14,643 nt of DNA from WLJO01 sp046597895 (GTDB lineage Bacteria; Actinomycetota; Acidimicrobiia; Acidimicrobiales; Ilumatobacteraceae): NCBI GenBank assembly GCA_046597895.1, contig JBKJJS010000094.1:1-14643 (forward strand), written 5' to 3'. Positions within the stretch are counted from its first letter, which is position 1. Every line of letters starts with the position of its first letter. A model generated the notes under the pieces. The model searched no databases and was not told the DNA's origin. It saw nothing but the letters and a program-made list of their open reading frames with translations. Of the stretch, positions 1-6,567 are shown piece after piece. A program made the translations under genes and the position numbers.

Positions 1-207
1 GATCTCCATCATCGAGGGCCCGATCCGGTAGGGCCCGCCGACGGAAATCTGCTCGACCGCACCGATGGACTCGAGCGTGGAGAGCAGCCGCGAGACCGTG
101 CTCTTCGGAAGGTCGACTCGGTCGGCGAGTTCCGTGACGCCGGCCGGGCCGCTGGCCAGGCGCCGTAGCACGGCGAACGCCCGCTCGATCGACTGCACGC
201 TCGGCAT
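1..207 (-). CDS. IclR-family transcriptional regulator, N-terminal part (3' end outside window)
   Basis: The minus strand from the ATG at 207 reads without a stop to the left edge, giving 69 residues beginning MPSVQSIERAFAVLRRL. It shows the winged helix-turn-helix of IclR regulators: a first helix (QSIERAFAVL), a recognition-helix region around residues 25-45 (LADRVDLPKSTVSRLLSTLE), and the wing ending in YRIGPSM. IclR proteins are normally about 250 residues, with a C-terminal ligand-binding domain that would lie off the window. Members often control aromatic or small-carbon catabolic genes; its target cannot be told here. A GGAGGA lies at 243-248 on the minus strand but is too far from this ATG to serve it; an ATG at 235 that would fit that site is out of frame. 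The start is therefore the first in-frame ATG by family similarity. Family call is firm from motif recognition, function inferred. Confidence 0.8.
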   Translation of the reverse strand, partial: MPSVQSIERAFAVLRRLASGPAGVTELADRVDLPKSTVSRLLSTLESIGAVEQISVGGPYRIGPSMMEI

Positions 208-541
208 CGGCCCATGCTACGGGACAGGCCCGCATAGTGAAATCCTCCGCTAGTCCCTTCGCCGGGCCGCCGGTCAGCGACGCAGGATCCACCACACACC
301 GAGCGCGCTCAGCACGACGGTGACGGCGATCTTCGACCCGCCGCCGCCACCGCCACCACCGCTGCCGACCCCTCCCGGGCGCCTACCGGCCACCCACACG
401 CCTGTCCCGGCGGAACCGCACCTCCCCAACCGGAACGATGTCCAGACGGCCCACCCACCTCCACCAAGGCGGAACGGGTTCAGCGGAGACTCGGTGGGGT
501 GGCTTGCTGGCGGCAACCTCAAGCCTCGGTAGGCTGTCGGG
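208..541. other. Intergenic stretch without a convincing gene; CCN repeat tract
   Basis: Nothing here reads as a convincing protein. Bases 337-366 are a run of CCG/CCA triplets: poly-proline on the plus strand, poly-glycine on the minus. On the minus strand the poly-Gly run is followed by a hydrophobic stretch (KIAVTVVLSALGVWWI) and a terminal LRR before a stop at 274-276. That resembles a glycine-linker plus membrane-anchor tail, but no recognisable protein lies upstream of it in that frame. Near 230-245 the minus strand carries TTTCACTATGCGG, an imperfect palindrome that might be an operator for the IclR gene; this is weak. No promoter is clear for the gene starting at 542. Confidence 0.4.
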
Positions 542-739
542 GTGGAACGACGGATCGCACAGGTAGTAGCGAGGCGAGGTCTCCACGACCCCGACGACGA
601 CGTCAAGTACTGGCGTTCTCGTCCGCTTGCGGAGCGAATCGGTGCCGTGACCGAACTCCGAATGGCACTCTTTGACCTTGATGGCGATGCGACTCGAAGC
701 CGACTTCCGCGAATTCATCGAGTGCTTGACCGTTCGTGA
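542..739 (+). CDS. Small partner protein of a nucleotidyltransferase (toxin-antitoxin-like pair)
   Basis: A GTG-started gene of 65 residues. The core DPDDDVKYWRSRPLAERI followed by GAVTELRM matches a widespread small-protein type whose signature is a (V/I)xYWxSRPxEERIxxVxxLR helix. It ends in a segment (RLPRIHRVLDRS) like the family's usual arginine-rich end. From memory, such proteins are typically encoded just upstream of DUF6036 or AbiEii/MNT-like nucleotidyltransferases, as here, and the pair is commonly suspected of being a toxin-antitoxin-type module. Its 3' end overlaps the nucleotidyltransferase reading frame by 59 bases if that gene starts at 681, consistent with translational coupling. 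The biochemical role of this small protein is unproven. It appears intact, whereas its partner is not. Confidence 0.65.
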   Translation: MERRIAQVVARRGLHDPDDDVKYWRSRPLAERIGAVTELRMALFDLDGDATRSRLPRIHRVLDRS

Positions 740-1121
740 GGTTCGCTACCTCGTGGTCGGTGGATACGCCGTCGCCGCGCATGGGCTGCCGCGAGCGACA
801 AAGGACTTCGACGTGTGGGTCTGGATCGATAGGGGAAACGCCACTCGCCTCGTGGCCGCACTTGACGACTTCGGTTTCGGTGAGGTCGGACTGACCGCTT
901 CAGACTTCGACCACGAAGACGTAGTGGTCCAACTCGGATACCCCGGGAAGAGTTCGGCGCCAGAGTGCCCCCGATGGAAGATGGTCACCTCATGGCCCGC
1001 CGCACGGGCCGCCTCCACGATGTGCTTGCCGACGAAGCGCGTGCCACCGACCATCAGGATCCGCATCAGGAGTCGAGTTTCGTGTCGTACGTCTGGACGA
1101 GGGATGGCACGGTCGGCGTGA
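681..1121 (+). CDS. 3'-truncated nucleotidyltransferase (DUF6036/MNT-AbiEii-like), chimeric C-terminus
   Basis: From ATG 681 (TTG 672 and ATG 687 are alternatives) the protein begins MAMRLEADFREFIECLT and carries the minimal nucleotidyltransferase signature: GG at residues 27-28 (LVVGGYAVAAHG), then RATKDFDVWV, with the metal-binding Asp pair D42 and D44. Family resemblance continues to VVQLGYP, ending at base 944. Relatives continue from there with a PNRID-type segment and further strands. Here the frame instead runs on to a stop at 1119-1121 through sequence that is the antisense of an epimerase gene, so residues from about 89 onward are not family sequence. The gene is best read as truncated by a rearrangement and probably inactive, since family members are roughly 150-200 residues. 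If the pair was a toxin-antitoxin or polymerase-type module, this copy is likely a remnant. Confidence 0.7.
   Translation: MAMRLEADFREFIECLTVREVRYLVVGGYAVAAHGLPRATKDFDVWVWIDRGNATRLVAALDDFGFGEVGLTASDFDHEDVVVQLGYPGKSSAPECPRWKMVTSWPAARAASTMCLPTKRVPPTIRIRIRSRVSCRTSGRGMARSA
942..1066 (-). pseudogene. 5' remnant of an NAD-dependent epimerase/dehydratase gene
   Basis: From ATG 1066 the minus strand encodes MRILMVGGTRFVGKHIVEAA, then RAAGHEVTIFHRGHSGAELFPG. This is the canonical first beta-alpha-beta unit of an extended short-chain dehydrogenase, with the NAD-binding GGTRFVG loop at residues 7-13 and the second strand VTIFHRG. Family members run to about 300-340 residues. Similarity stops after about residue 42 (base 941); the frame stays open to 746 but reads antisense to the nucleotidyltransferase. 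The ATG shares one base with the TGA stop of the serine hydrolase (TGATG at 1064-1068), so this was once the translationally coupled downstream gene of that operon. The break coincides with the end of nucleotidyltransferase similarity on the other strand. Confidence 0.8.
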
Positions 1122-2448
1122 GCTGGAAGTCGATGTGAAGCTCGCAGTGCGCTCCGTGCACCACCGCAATCGCCGACGTCGCTGACTCCGCGATGACGCG
1201 GGCGAGCGTGAACGGCCCGTGCTCGGCGGCCAGCTCCTCCGCCGCCCGTCGACGGGCCGGTGCGTCGTCGTCGAGGAACACGTTGTCGGCGAACAACGCG
1301 GCCGCCGCCTCGTCGTCCCATTCGTTGTGCAACCGCACCAGCACCTCCGCGGCGTGGCGAAGTCCATCGGTCAGTGGAAGGTGGGTCGGACCCACGAGCC
1401 CCACTTCGACGAGCGCGTCGAGGGCCGTCCTTGTGGCCACCGCCATCGGTGCGTACGTGTGGTTGGCGAGCGCCACAAGCCCGAGACCTTGCATCGGTAG
1501 CCAGCGCATGTTGGACCCGAACCCGGGGAGGCCGCCGCTGTGGGCGACGACCTTGCCGGCGACGGCGTGCTGCAGCACGTTCAGCCCCATGCCGTAGCCG
1601 CCAGCTCGGTCCGTGAACCCCCGCCAGGCCTGCTGCATCTCGCGACGGCTGGCTCGGGAGACGATGCCGTCGTCGGGGTCGTCACGGGCCGGAAACGCAT
1701 CGGTGAAGAAGCCGATCCACTTCGCGAGGTCGGTGATCGTGCTGTAGAGGCCACCCATCGGGGCGATCACCCCGTCGCCGACGAGCGGCTCCTCGACGAG
1801 GTTCTCGACGCCCTCCTGAGTCCGGCGGTGATAGCCGACCACGGCGCCGGCCGGAACCGCCCAGGTGGTGTCGCCCATCCCGAGCGGTTCGAGCAGTCGC
1901 TCGGTGATCAGTCGCTGGACGGGCTGTCCCGTCACTCGCTGTACGACCCGGCCGAGCAACCCGTACCCGAGGTTCGAGTACTCGAACATCGTGCCCGGGG
2001 CACCCGCCGACGTCGTACCAGCGGCCAGCCAGCGGTCCAACTCCTCATCGCCGACGTCCATGTGGCGATCGGCCCACGCATCGTCGGTGGCCAGCCCCGA
2101 GCTCATCGTCAGCAAGTGACGGATGGAAATCGGCGGCGAGTCTCTCGTCGGGCGACCGACATGAGCCAGTTCGGGCGCATGCTCCGAGATCGGATCGTCG
2201 AGGCGCAGGCGCCCTTCATCCCTGAGCGAGAGCACGGCAGCTGCGGTGAAGCTCTTCGTCATCGACGCGATGCGGTAGACGGCGCTCGCGCCCGCACCTC
2301 CACTCGCCACGAGCTGTCCGTGCTCGACGAGCCCCCACGCGATCGACGGCAGCCGCTCTCGGGCGGCGTGCTCGGCGAAGACGGCGTCGAGGACGATGCG
2401 AGCGGCGGCTACATCGATCGACGGTGCTGAGGAAGGTTCGGGGCTCAC
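1066..2448 (-). CDS. Serine hydrolase, beta-lactamase/penicillin-binding-protein fold (class C-like)
   Basis: A 460-residue protein starting with GTG at 2448. It has the three active-site elements of the PF00144 family: SxxK as S62-M-T-K65 in YRIASMTKS, the Tyr motif as Y157-S-N159, and a HSGG box at 303-306 in place of KTG. Such enzymes include esterases, D-aminopeptidases and carboxypeptidase-like hydrolases; the HxG form is usual for the esterase/peptidase branch rather than true beta-lactamases. Residues 360-460 form an additional C-terminal region (helices, then strands VVHGAHCELHIDFQL) resembling a small accessory domain, which I cannot name with certainty. No clear signal peptide is visible, so it may be cytoplasmic. 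The stop overlaps the start of the broken epimerase. No strong ribosome site precedes the GTG, so the exact start is uncertain. Confidence 0.85.
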   Translation of the reverse strand: MSPEPSSAPSIDVAAARIVLDAVFAEHAARERLPSIAWGLVEHGQLVASGGAGASAVYRIASMTKSFTAAAVLSLRDEGRLRLDDPISEHAPELAHVGRPTRDSPPISIRHLLTMSSGLATDDAWADRHMDVGDEELDRWLAAGTTSAGAPGTMFEYSNLGYGLLGRVVQRVTGQPVQRLITERLLEPLGMGDTTWAVPAGAVVGYHRRTQEGVENLVEEPLVGDGVIAPMGGLYSTITDLAKWIGFFTDAFPARDDPDDGIVSRASRREMQQAWRGFTDRAGGYGMGLNVLQHAVAGKVVAHSGGLPGFGSNMRWLPMQGLGLVALANHTYAPMAVATRTALDALVEVGLVGPTHLPLTDGLRHAAEVLVRLHNEWDDEAAAALFADNVFLDDDAPARRRAAEELAAEHGPFTLARVIAESATSAIAVVHGAHCELHIDFQLTPTVPSLVQTYDTKLDS

Positions 2449-2463
2449 CGGAGCAGCCTGCCA

Positions 2464-2515
2464 GGGAACTTCGAACGCAGGATGCGGTTTTCCGCGCCGT
2501 GGTTTCGAACTTCCC
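2464..2515. terminator. Nested hairpin between proS and the serine hydrolase gene
   Basis: Outer arms GGGAACTTCGAA (2464-2475) and TTCGAACTTCCC (2504-2515) pair with one mismatch. Inside sits a second small hairpin GCGG-TTTT-CCGC (2484-2495). The element lies immediately 3' of the proS stop (2518-2520) and just upstream of the hydrolase start at 2448, both on the minus strand. It could act as a terminator for proS, though it lacks a following U-tract and so would not be a classic intrinsic terminator; a binding site for the hydrolase promoter is the alternative. Confidence 0.4.
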
Positions 2516-2517
2516 GA

Positions 2518-4290
2518 TCAGATCCCGCGGCAGAGCGCCGACAGGTGAGCCACCGCCTCACCCACGGGCACGTCGACCCGATCGCCGGTCTTGCGGTCCT
2601 TCACCTCGACGGTGCCGTTGGCGAGACCGCGTCCGACCACCACGATGGTCGGCACCCCGATGAGTTCGGCGTCGTTGAACTTCACGCCGGGCGATACCCC
2701 GACCCGGTCGTCGAGCATCACCCGCACGCCGGCCACCTCCAACGCTCCAGCCAGTTGTTCGGCCGCCGCGGTCATGGCCTCGTCCTTGCCGGCGATCACG
2801 ATGTGCACGTCCGCTGGGGCGACCTCGCGAGGCCAGCACAGGCCTTTGTCGTCGTAGCAGGTTTCGGCGATGGCGGCGACGGCGCGCGACACGCCGACGC
2901 CGTACGAACCCATCGTGACCACGACCTGTTTGCCGTGCTGATCGAGCACCGTCAGCCCGAGTGCCTCGGCGTACTTGCGGCCGAGTTGGAAGATGTGGCC
3001 GATCTCGATGCCTCGCGCGATCTCCAGGGCGGAGCCGCAGCGCGGACAGGGATCGCCGGCTTTCACCTCGGCCGCCTCGACCGTGCCATCCGCGGTGAAG
3101 TCCCGGCCGAAGACGAGGTCGACGACGTGGCGCCCGGCCTCATTGGCGCCGGTGATCCAACGCGATCCATCGACGATGCGGGGGTCGACGAGGAAGCGGA
3201 TGCCCGTCGTTCCCGCCAGGCCGAGGGCACCTGGGCCGATGTAGCCCTTCACGAGCAACGGGTTCTTGGCGAAGTCCTCCTCGGTGAACGCCACGACCTC
3301 GGCCGGGCCGACTTGAGCCTCCAGCCGCTTAAGGTCGACCTCGCGGTCGCCGGGGACGCCGACGGCGAGGGGCTCCATCCGCCCATCCGGGTGGCGCAGG
3401 TTGACCACCACACTCTTGAGCGTGTCGGCCGCCGTCCAGTCCCGATCCGCCCGGCGGAGGTCCTCCCGACCGTTCATCAGGTCCACCAGGGTCTGGATGG
3501 TGGGGGTCCGGGGCGTGTCCTCGACGTGGGCGGCGGGCAGACCATCTAGGGCAATCGCCGCCGGTACCTGCACCTCGATCGCTTCGGTATTGGCGGCGTA
3601 GTCGCACGCCGTGCAGCGCACGAACGAGTCCTCGCCAACCTCGAGCGGAGCAAGGAACTCCTCCGACGCCGAGCCGCCCATCGCCCCCGACATCGCCGAC
3701 ACGATCACGAACGGCAGGCCGAGTCGCTCGAAGAGGCGGATGTACGCCGAACGATGGGCCTCGTAGCTGCGGGCCAAACCCTCGTCGTCGATGTCGAAGC
3801 TGTATGAGTCCTTCATCACGAATTCGCGACACCGGAGCAGTCCGGCGCGCGGGCGCGCCTCGTCCCGATACTTCGTCTGGATCTGGTAGATCGACAGCGG
3901 CAGGTCCTTGTACGACGAGTACAGGTCCTTCACGAGCAGCGTGAACATCTCCTCGTGCGTAGGTGCCAGAAGAAAGTCGTTGCCGCGTCGGTCCTTCAGG
4001 CGGAACAGGTTGTCGCCGTAGTCCGTCCACCGGCCCGTGGCCTCGTAGGGCTCCCGGGGTAGCAGGGCCGGAAAGTGGACCTCTTGGAACCCGGCCTTGT
4101 CCATCTCGTCGCGCACGATGTTCTCGACGTTGCGGTAGACGTTCCAGCCGAGCGGCAGCCACGTGAACCCGCCCGGCGCCGCCCGCCGGATGTAACCACC
4201 CCGGACGAGAAGGCGATGGCTTGGCACCTCGGCGTCGGCCGGATCCTCCCGCAGAGTACGCAGGAACAACGTCGAGAGTCGCTGGATCAC
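2518..4290 (-). CDS. proS: Prolyl-tRNA synthetase (bacterial type with editing insertion)
   Basis: A 590-residue class II aminoacyl-tRNA synthetase that attaches proline to tRNA(Pro) in the cytoplasm. Landmarks: the N-terminal core beginning near residue 26 (LLVRGGYIRRAAPGGFTWLP); the substrate-loop PTHEE at 110-114; motif 2 at 141-165, beginning YRDEARPR and continuing through LLRCREF to MKDSYSF; motif 3 at 461-476 (GSYGVGVSRAVAAIAE); and an anticodon-binding domain from about 492 to the end (VHIVIAGK through VVVGRG). Between motifs 2 and 3, residues about 225-400 hold the insertion domain that clears mischarged Ala-tRNA(Pro) in bacterial enzymes. The length is close to the usual 565-590. 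The start is GTG at 4290, placed by the conserved MIQRLSTLFL opening. The upstream membrane-protein gene ends 9 bases before, so the two may be co-transcribed. Confidence 0.97.
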   Translation of the reverse strand: MIQRLSTLFLRTLREDPADAEVPSHRLLVRGGYIRRAAPGGFTWLPLGWNVYRNVENIVRDEMDKAGFQEVHFPALLPREPYEATGRWTDYGDNLFRLKDRRGNDFLLAPTHEEMFTLLVKDLYSSYKDLPLSIYQIQTKYRDEARPRAGLLRCREFVMKDSYSFDIDDEGLARSYEAHRSAYIRLFERLGLPFVIVSAMSGAMGGSASEEFLAPLEVGEDSFVRCTACDYAANTEAIEVQVPAAIALDGLPAAHVEDTPRTPTIQTLVDLMNGREDLRRADRDWTAADTLKSVVVNLRHPDGRMEPLAVGVPGDREVDLKRLEAQVGPAEVVAFTEEDFAKNPLLVKGYIGPGALGLAGTTGIRFLVDPRIVDGSRWITGANEAGRHVVDLVFGRDFTADGTVEAAEVKAGDPCPRCGSALEIARGIEIGHIFQLGRKYAEALGLTVLDQHGKQVVVTMGSYGVGVSRAVAAIAETCYDDKGLCWPREVAPADVHIVIAGKDEAMTAAAEQLAGALEVAGVRVMLDDRVGVSPGVKFNDAELIGVPTIVVVGRGLANGTVEVKDRKTGDRVDVPVGEAVAHLSALCRGI

Positions 4291-4299
4291 CCGACGAGC

Positions 4300-4683
4300 C
4301 TACCGATGCGCCTTCTTCGCCAGCCTCGCTTCCCACGCCGCGACCGCAAGCACGACGACGGCTACCACCACGAGGACGATCACCCCAACGGTGTCCGGTC
4401 CGCCCAGTAAGGCCACAAGGCAGGCCACCGCAAACACTGCGTTGGCGACGGCCTGGATCTGCAGGCCGCGGTTGAGGGCAGGCGGCTGACGCTGCGAGAA
4501 CCACAGACCGCTCACCCCCACCGCCATCAGGGCAGCGCCGAGGGCACGTACGACGCCGGGGTGCTCGATGTCCATCCCCGATGCGATGCGGGCGGCCATC
4601 ACCACCACCACGATGCCGGACACGAGGTCGAGGCCACCCAGCACGGCCAGCAGGCGTTTGCTCTTCCGAGCGGAGATGTTCAT
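4300..4683 (-). CDS. Small four-helix integral membrane protein of unknown function
   Basis: From ATG 4683 this gives 127 residues starting MNISARKSKRLLAV. Four hydrophobic segments are visible at about 11-31, 44-63, 76-95 and 98-117, separated by short polar loops, with a positively charged N-terminus and C-terminus (EARLAKKAHR). The pattern fits a small inner-membrane protein; I do not recognise a family with a known function. An upstream in-frame start at 4758 would add 25 polar residues overlapping the neighbouring regulator gene, so 4683 is preferred. No clear ribosome site precedes it. It lies 28 bases after the regulator gene ending at 4712 and 9 bases before proS, all on the minus strand, so read-through from either side is likely. 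Confidence 0.7.
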   Translation of the reverse strand: MNISARKSKRLLAVLGGLDLVSGIVVVVMAARIASGMDIEHPGVVRALGAALMAVGVSGLWFSQRQPPALNRGLQIQAVANAVFAVACLVALLGGPDTVGVIVLVVVAVVVLAVAAWEARLAKKAHR

Positions 4684-4711
4684 GGTTCGACAGTAGGCGA
4701 AGCGGTGCCGC

Positions 4712-5563
4712 TCAGCGTCGGGCCGCCCGACGCAACCCGGCGAGGAGGTCGGGCACATCGGGGGGCTGCACGACGGCCCCCCGGATCAGGTCGTCAAAAT
4801 GGCGCGACAAGGTGCGGACGTGCTCGGTCGACGTCAACACGAGGTACAGCTGGCCCAGGTAGAGGGCGGCCCGAAGGTGACCGAACACCGTGACAGGGGC
4901 GGCGTAGCGCTGCAACCCGTCGTAGAGAAACCAGCGAAATGCCGGGTAGAGCTCGCGGCTCAGCTTGATCATCTGGTCTAGTTGGGCGTGACGCTGGGAA
5001 GCCGGAAGCCCCGCCCACACTCCCTCACCTCTGGCAAAGCTGCGCACGCTCTGCACCGACGAGCAGCACTCCATTTCGGTCTCCGGCGCCCTCGTCCACG
5101 CTAGGCGGGCCGCCGCGGTCTCGATCGACTGGGCCGGGCTGGAGGCGACGTAGTCGGCTGACTCGAATTGGATGACGGCGTTGGTCTTGAGCAGATCGGG
5201 AAGGGTCGACGGCACGTAGCGGACCTTGTACCCGACCGCCTCGCCGAACCACTGGAGCAGCCGCTCGTCGCTCTCCGCCTTCGTACCGGGAGCGAACGCC
5301 GTCCGCTCCTGCATCATCTCGGCCTGCATGGGCCCGGTGTTCGTGAGCCCGAGCAGCCAGTCCACCGACACCTGATGGGCCTCCGCTACGGCCACGAGCG
5401 TCTCGGCCCTCGGCAGGCGACGGTTCGCCGGCGACAACAGCTGCGACAGCGTCGATCGGTCGATCGACGTCGATTCGGCAAAGGCGCCGCGGGGCTGCTT
5501 GCTGCGCCGCACGACCTCCTCGAGGCGGGACCGGAAGCTATCGAGGGTCTGTCGCCGATCCAT
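4712..5563 (-). CDS. XRE-type helix-turn-helix transcriptional regulator
   Basis: A 283-residue protein. Residues about 8-72 form a lambda-repressor-like DNA-binding domain: FRSRLEEVV, then GAFAESTSIDRSTLSQLLS as the helix-turn-helix, then PRAETLVAVAEAHQVSVDWL, ending in LLGLT. The C-terminal 200 residues (from ERTAFAPGTKAESDERLLQW, through GYKVRYVPSTLPDLLK and ARGEGVWAGLP, to YDGLQRYAAPVTVFGHLRAA) form an uncharacterised sensor-like domain. I recall this architecture in regulators encoded beside desaturase-like genes in other bacteria, but cannot verify that here. The start at 5563 is supported by a GAGG site 10 bases upstream. That ribosome site lies inside the left arm of a long palindrome, so autoregulation is likely. 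It is divergent from the desaturase-like gene. Ligand unknown. Confidence 0.85.
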   Translation of the reverse strand: MDRRQTLDSFRSRLEEVVRRSKQPRGAFAESTSIDRSTLSQLLSPANRRLPRAETLVAVAEAHQVSVDWLLGLTNTGPMQAEMMQERTAFAPGTKAESDERLLQWFGEAVGYKVRYVPSTLPDLLKTNAVIQFESADYVASSPAQSIETAAARLAWTRAPETEMECCSSVQSVRSFARGEGVWAGLPASQRHAQLDQMIKLSRELYPAFRWFLYDGLQRYAAPVTVFGHLRAALYLGQLYLVLTSTEHVRTLSRHFDDLIRGAVVQPPDVPDLLAGLRRAARR

Positions 5564-5571
5564 GGTGTCTC

Positions 5572-5609
5572 TACCTCATCTGTGGTGAATCCACACCATA
5601 GATGAGGTA
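5572..5609. promoter_or_regulatory. 38-bp near-perfect palindrome, probable operator of the XRE regulator
   Basis: Arms TACCTCATCT (5572-5581) and AGATGAGGTA (5600-5609) are perfect 10-bp complements. Moving inward there is one mismatch, then five more pairs (TGGTG with CACCA), around a 6-base centre. It starts 9 bases upstream of the regulator's ATG and overlaps its GAGG ribosome site; it lies 57 bases upstream of the divergent desaturase start. Position and symmetry indicate a site for a dimeric repressor controlling both directions. The binding protein is inferred to be the adjacent XRE regulator. Confidence 0.75.
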
Positions 5610-5665
5610 AATGGTGCACAAGAGGCCGATGACAAACCGAACACTGTCTGTCATGGTGATGAACA

Positions 5666-6562
5666 GTGGGCAACAGGGGGCGGTCGGCAGGCGTGGAGTG
5701 GCCCACGATCGGCGTCGCCATGGCGATCGGGGCCGGCTTCAGCGGCGTCCTGCTCGGCCATCGCCATCTTCCTGTCCCCATCACACTCGCGCTGCTGGCG
5801 GTACTCGGAGCGTGGTACGGATCGCTCCAGCACGAGGTCATCCACGGCCACCCGACGCCGTGGCGTTGGGTCAATGTGGCATTCGCGATGGCGCCGCTCG
5901 GCCTGTTCATCACGTTCGGGCGATACCGGACGAGCCATCTGCAGCACCATCGGGACGTCACGCTCACCGATCCACTCCACGACCCGGAGAGCTACTACGT
6001 GTCGGAGGAGGAATGGAGCCGATGCGGGTCGGTACATCGCTGGTTTCTCCACGCCCGACGCACGCTGGCGGGGCGGATGGCGTTCGGCCCAGCGGTGACG
6101 CTGTGGCGCACGGTGCGGGACATCGCTCACCCCGCCAGCGGCCGCGACGCGCTCCGATCGCTACGGTCGGTGGCGGGAGTCGCCGCGGTCCTGAGCGTGG
6201 TGAGGGCGACCGGGTTGCCGCTGTGGCAGTACGTGGTGGGTGCCGGGTACCTCGCCCAGTCGCTCTCGCTCGTCCGCTCGTTCGCCGAGCACCGCTCTGT
6301 CCCCGACGGCGCACCGACGGCCATCGTCCATGGCGGCTGGTTCTGGCGCACCCTGTTCCTCAACAACAACCTCCACCTCACCCACCACCGCCGGCCAGCA
6401 GTCTCGTGGTATCGCCTCCCCGCTGTGCACCGCGTAATGGGACTCGAAGCGGAAGCGGAGGCGGAAGCGGGAGCCGGCGTGTACCGGGGGTACGGCCAGA
6501 TCATGCGGCGCCATCTTTTCCGTCCCTTCGGCACGCCGGTCGTCCCCCAACGTCTACCGTGA
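5666..6562 (+). CDS. Fatty-acid-desaturase-family membrane diiron enzyme
   Basis: A 298-residue protein with the histidine boxes of the PF00487 membrane diiron family: H56-EVI-H60-G-H62, H91-LQ-H94-H95, and H237-LT-H240-H241, plus H209 in AEHR. Hydrophobic segments lie at about 12-31, 36-52, 70-84 and 168-200, so it sits in the membrane with the diiron site on the cytoplasmic side. The family inserts double bonds or hydroxyl groups using O2; at about 300 residues this is a short form without a cytochrome b5 or ferredoxin domain. Its partner genes (substrate-binding protein, methylated-amine enzymes) suggest a small-molecule substrate rather than a lipid, but that is inference. GTG 5666 has GGTGAT five bases upstream, and an in-frame stop sits at 5660; GTG 5693 (MEWPTIG) is an alternative start. 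Confidence 0.85.
   Translation: MGNRGRSAGVEWPTIGVAMAIGAGFSGVLLGHRHLPVPITLALLAVLGAWYGSLQHEVIHGHPTPWRWVNVAFAMAPLGLFITFGRYRTSHLQHHRDVTLTDPLHDPESYYVSEEEWSRCGSVHRWFLHARRTLAGRMAFGPAVTLWRTVRDIAHPASGRDALRSLRSVAGVAAVLSVVRATGLPLWQYVVGAGYLAQSLSLVRSFAEHRSVPDGAPTAIVHGGWFWRTLFLNNNLHLTHHRRPAVSWYRLPAVHRVMGLEAEAEAEAGAGVYRGYGQIMRRHLFRPFGTPVVPQRLP
6446..6469 (+). repeat. Hexanucleotide GA(A/G)GCG repeat inside the desaturase-like gene
   Basis: Four tandem GAAGCG-type hexamers (third copy GAGGCG) encode EAEAEAEA at residues 261-268, followed by GAGAG-like residues. It lies after the last histidine box, in a tail that is likely disordered and tolerant of length change. The repeat could vary in copy number by slippage without shifting frame. 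Confidence 0.7.
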
Positions 6563-6567
6563 CACCC

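Noticed and set aside
320..532. Plus-strand proline-rich frame
   Set aside because: Arises from the CCN repeat; no family resemblance and no ribosome site.
2482..3549. Plus-strand frame of 355 codons
   Set aside because: Antisense to proS, which has all class II synthetase motifs on the minus strand.
5642..5668. CACTGT/ACAGTG inverted repeat just before the desaturase start
   Set aside because: Only six-base arms with a 15-base loop, expected by chance at this scale; the 38-bp palindrome nearby is the stronger candidate.
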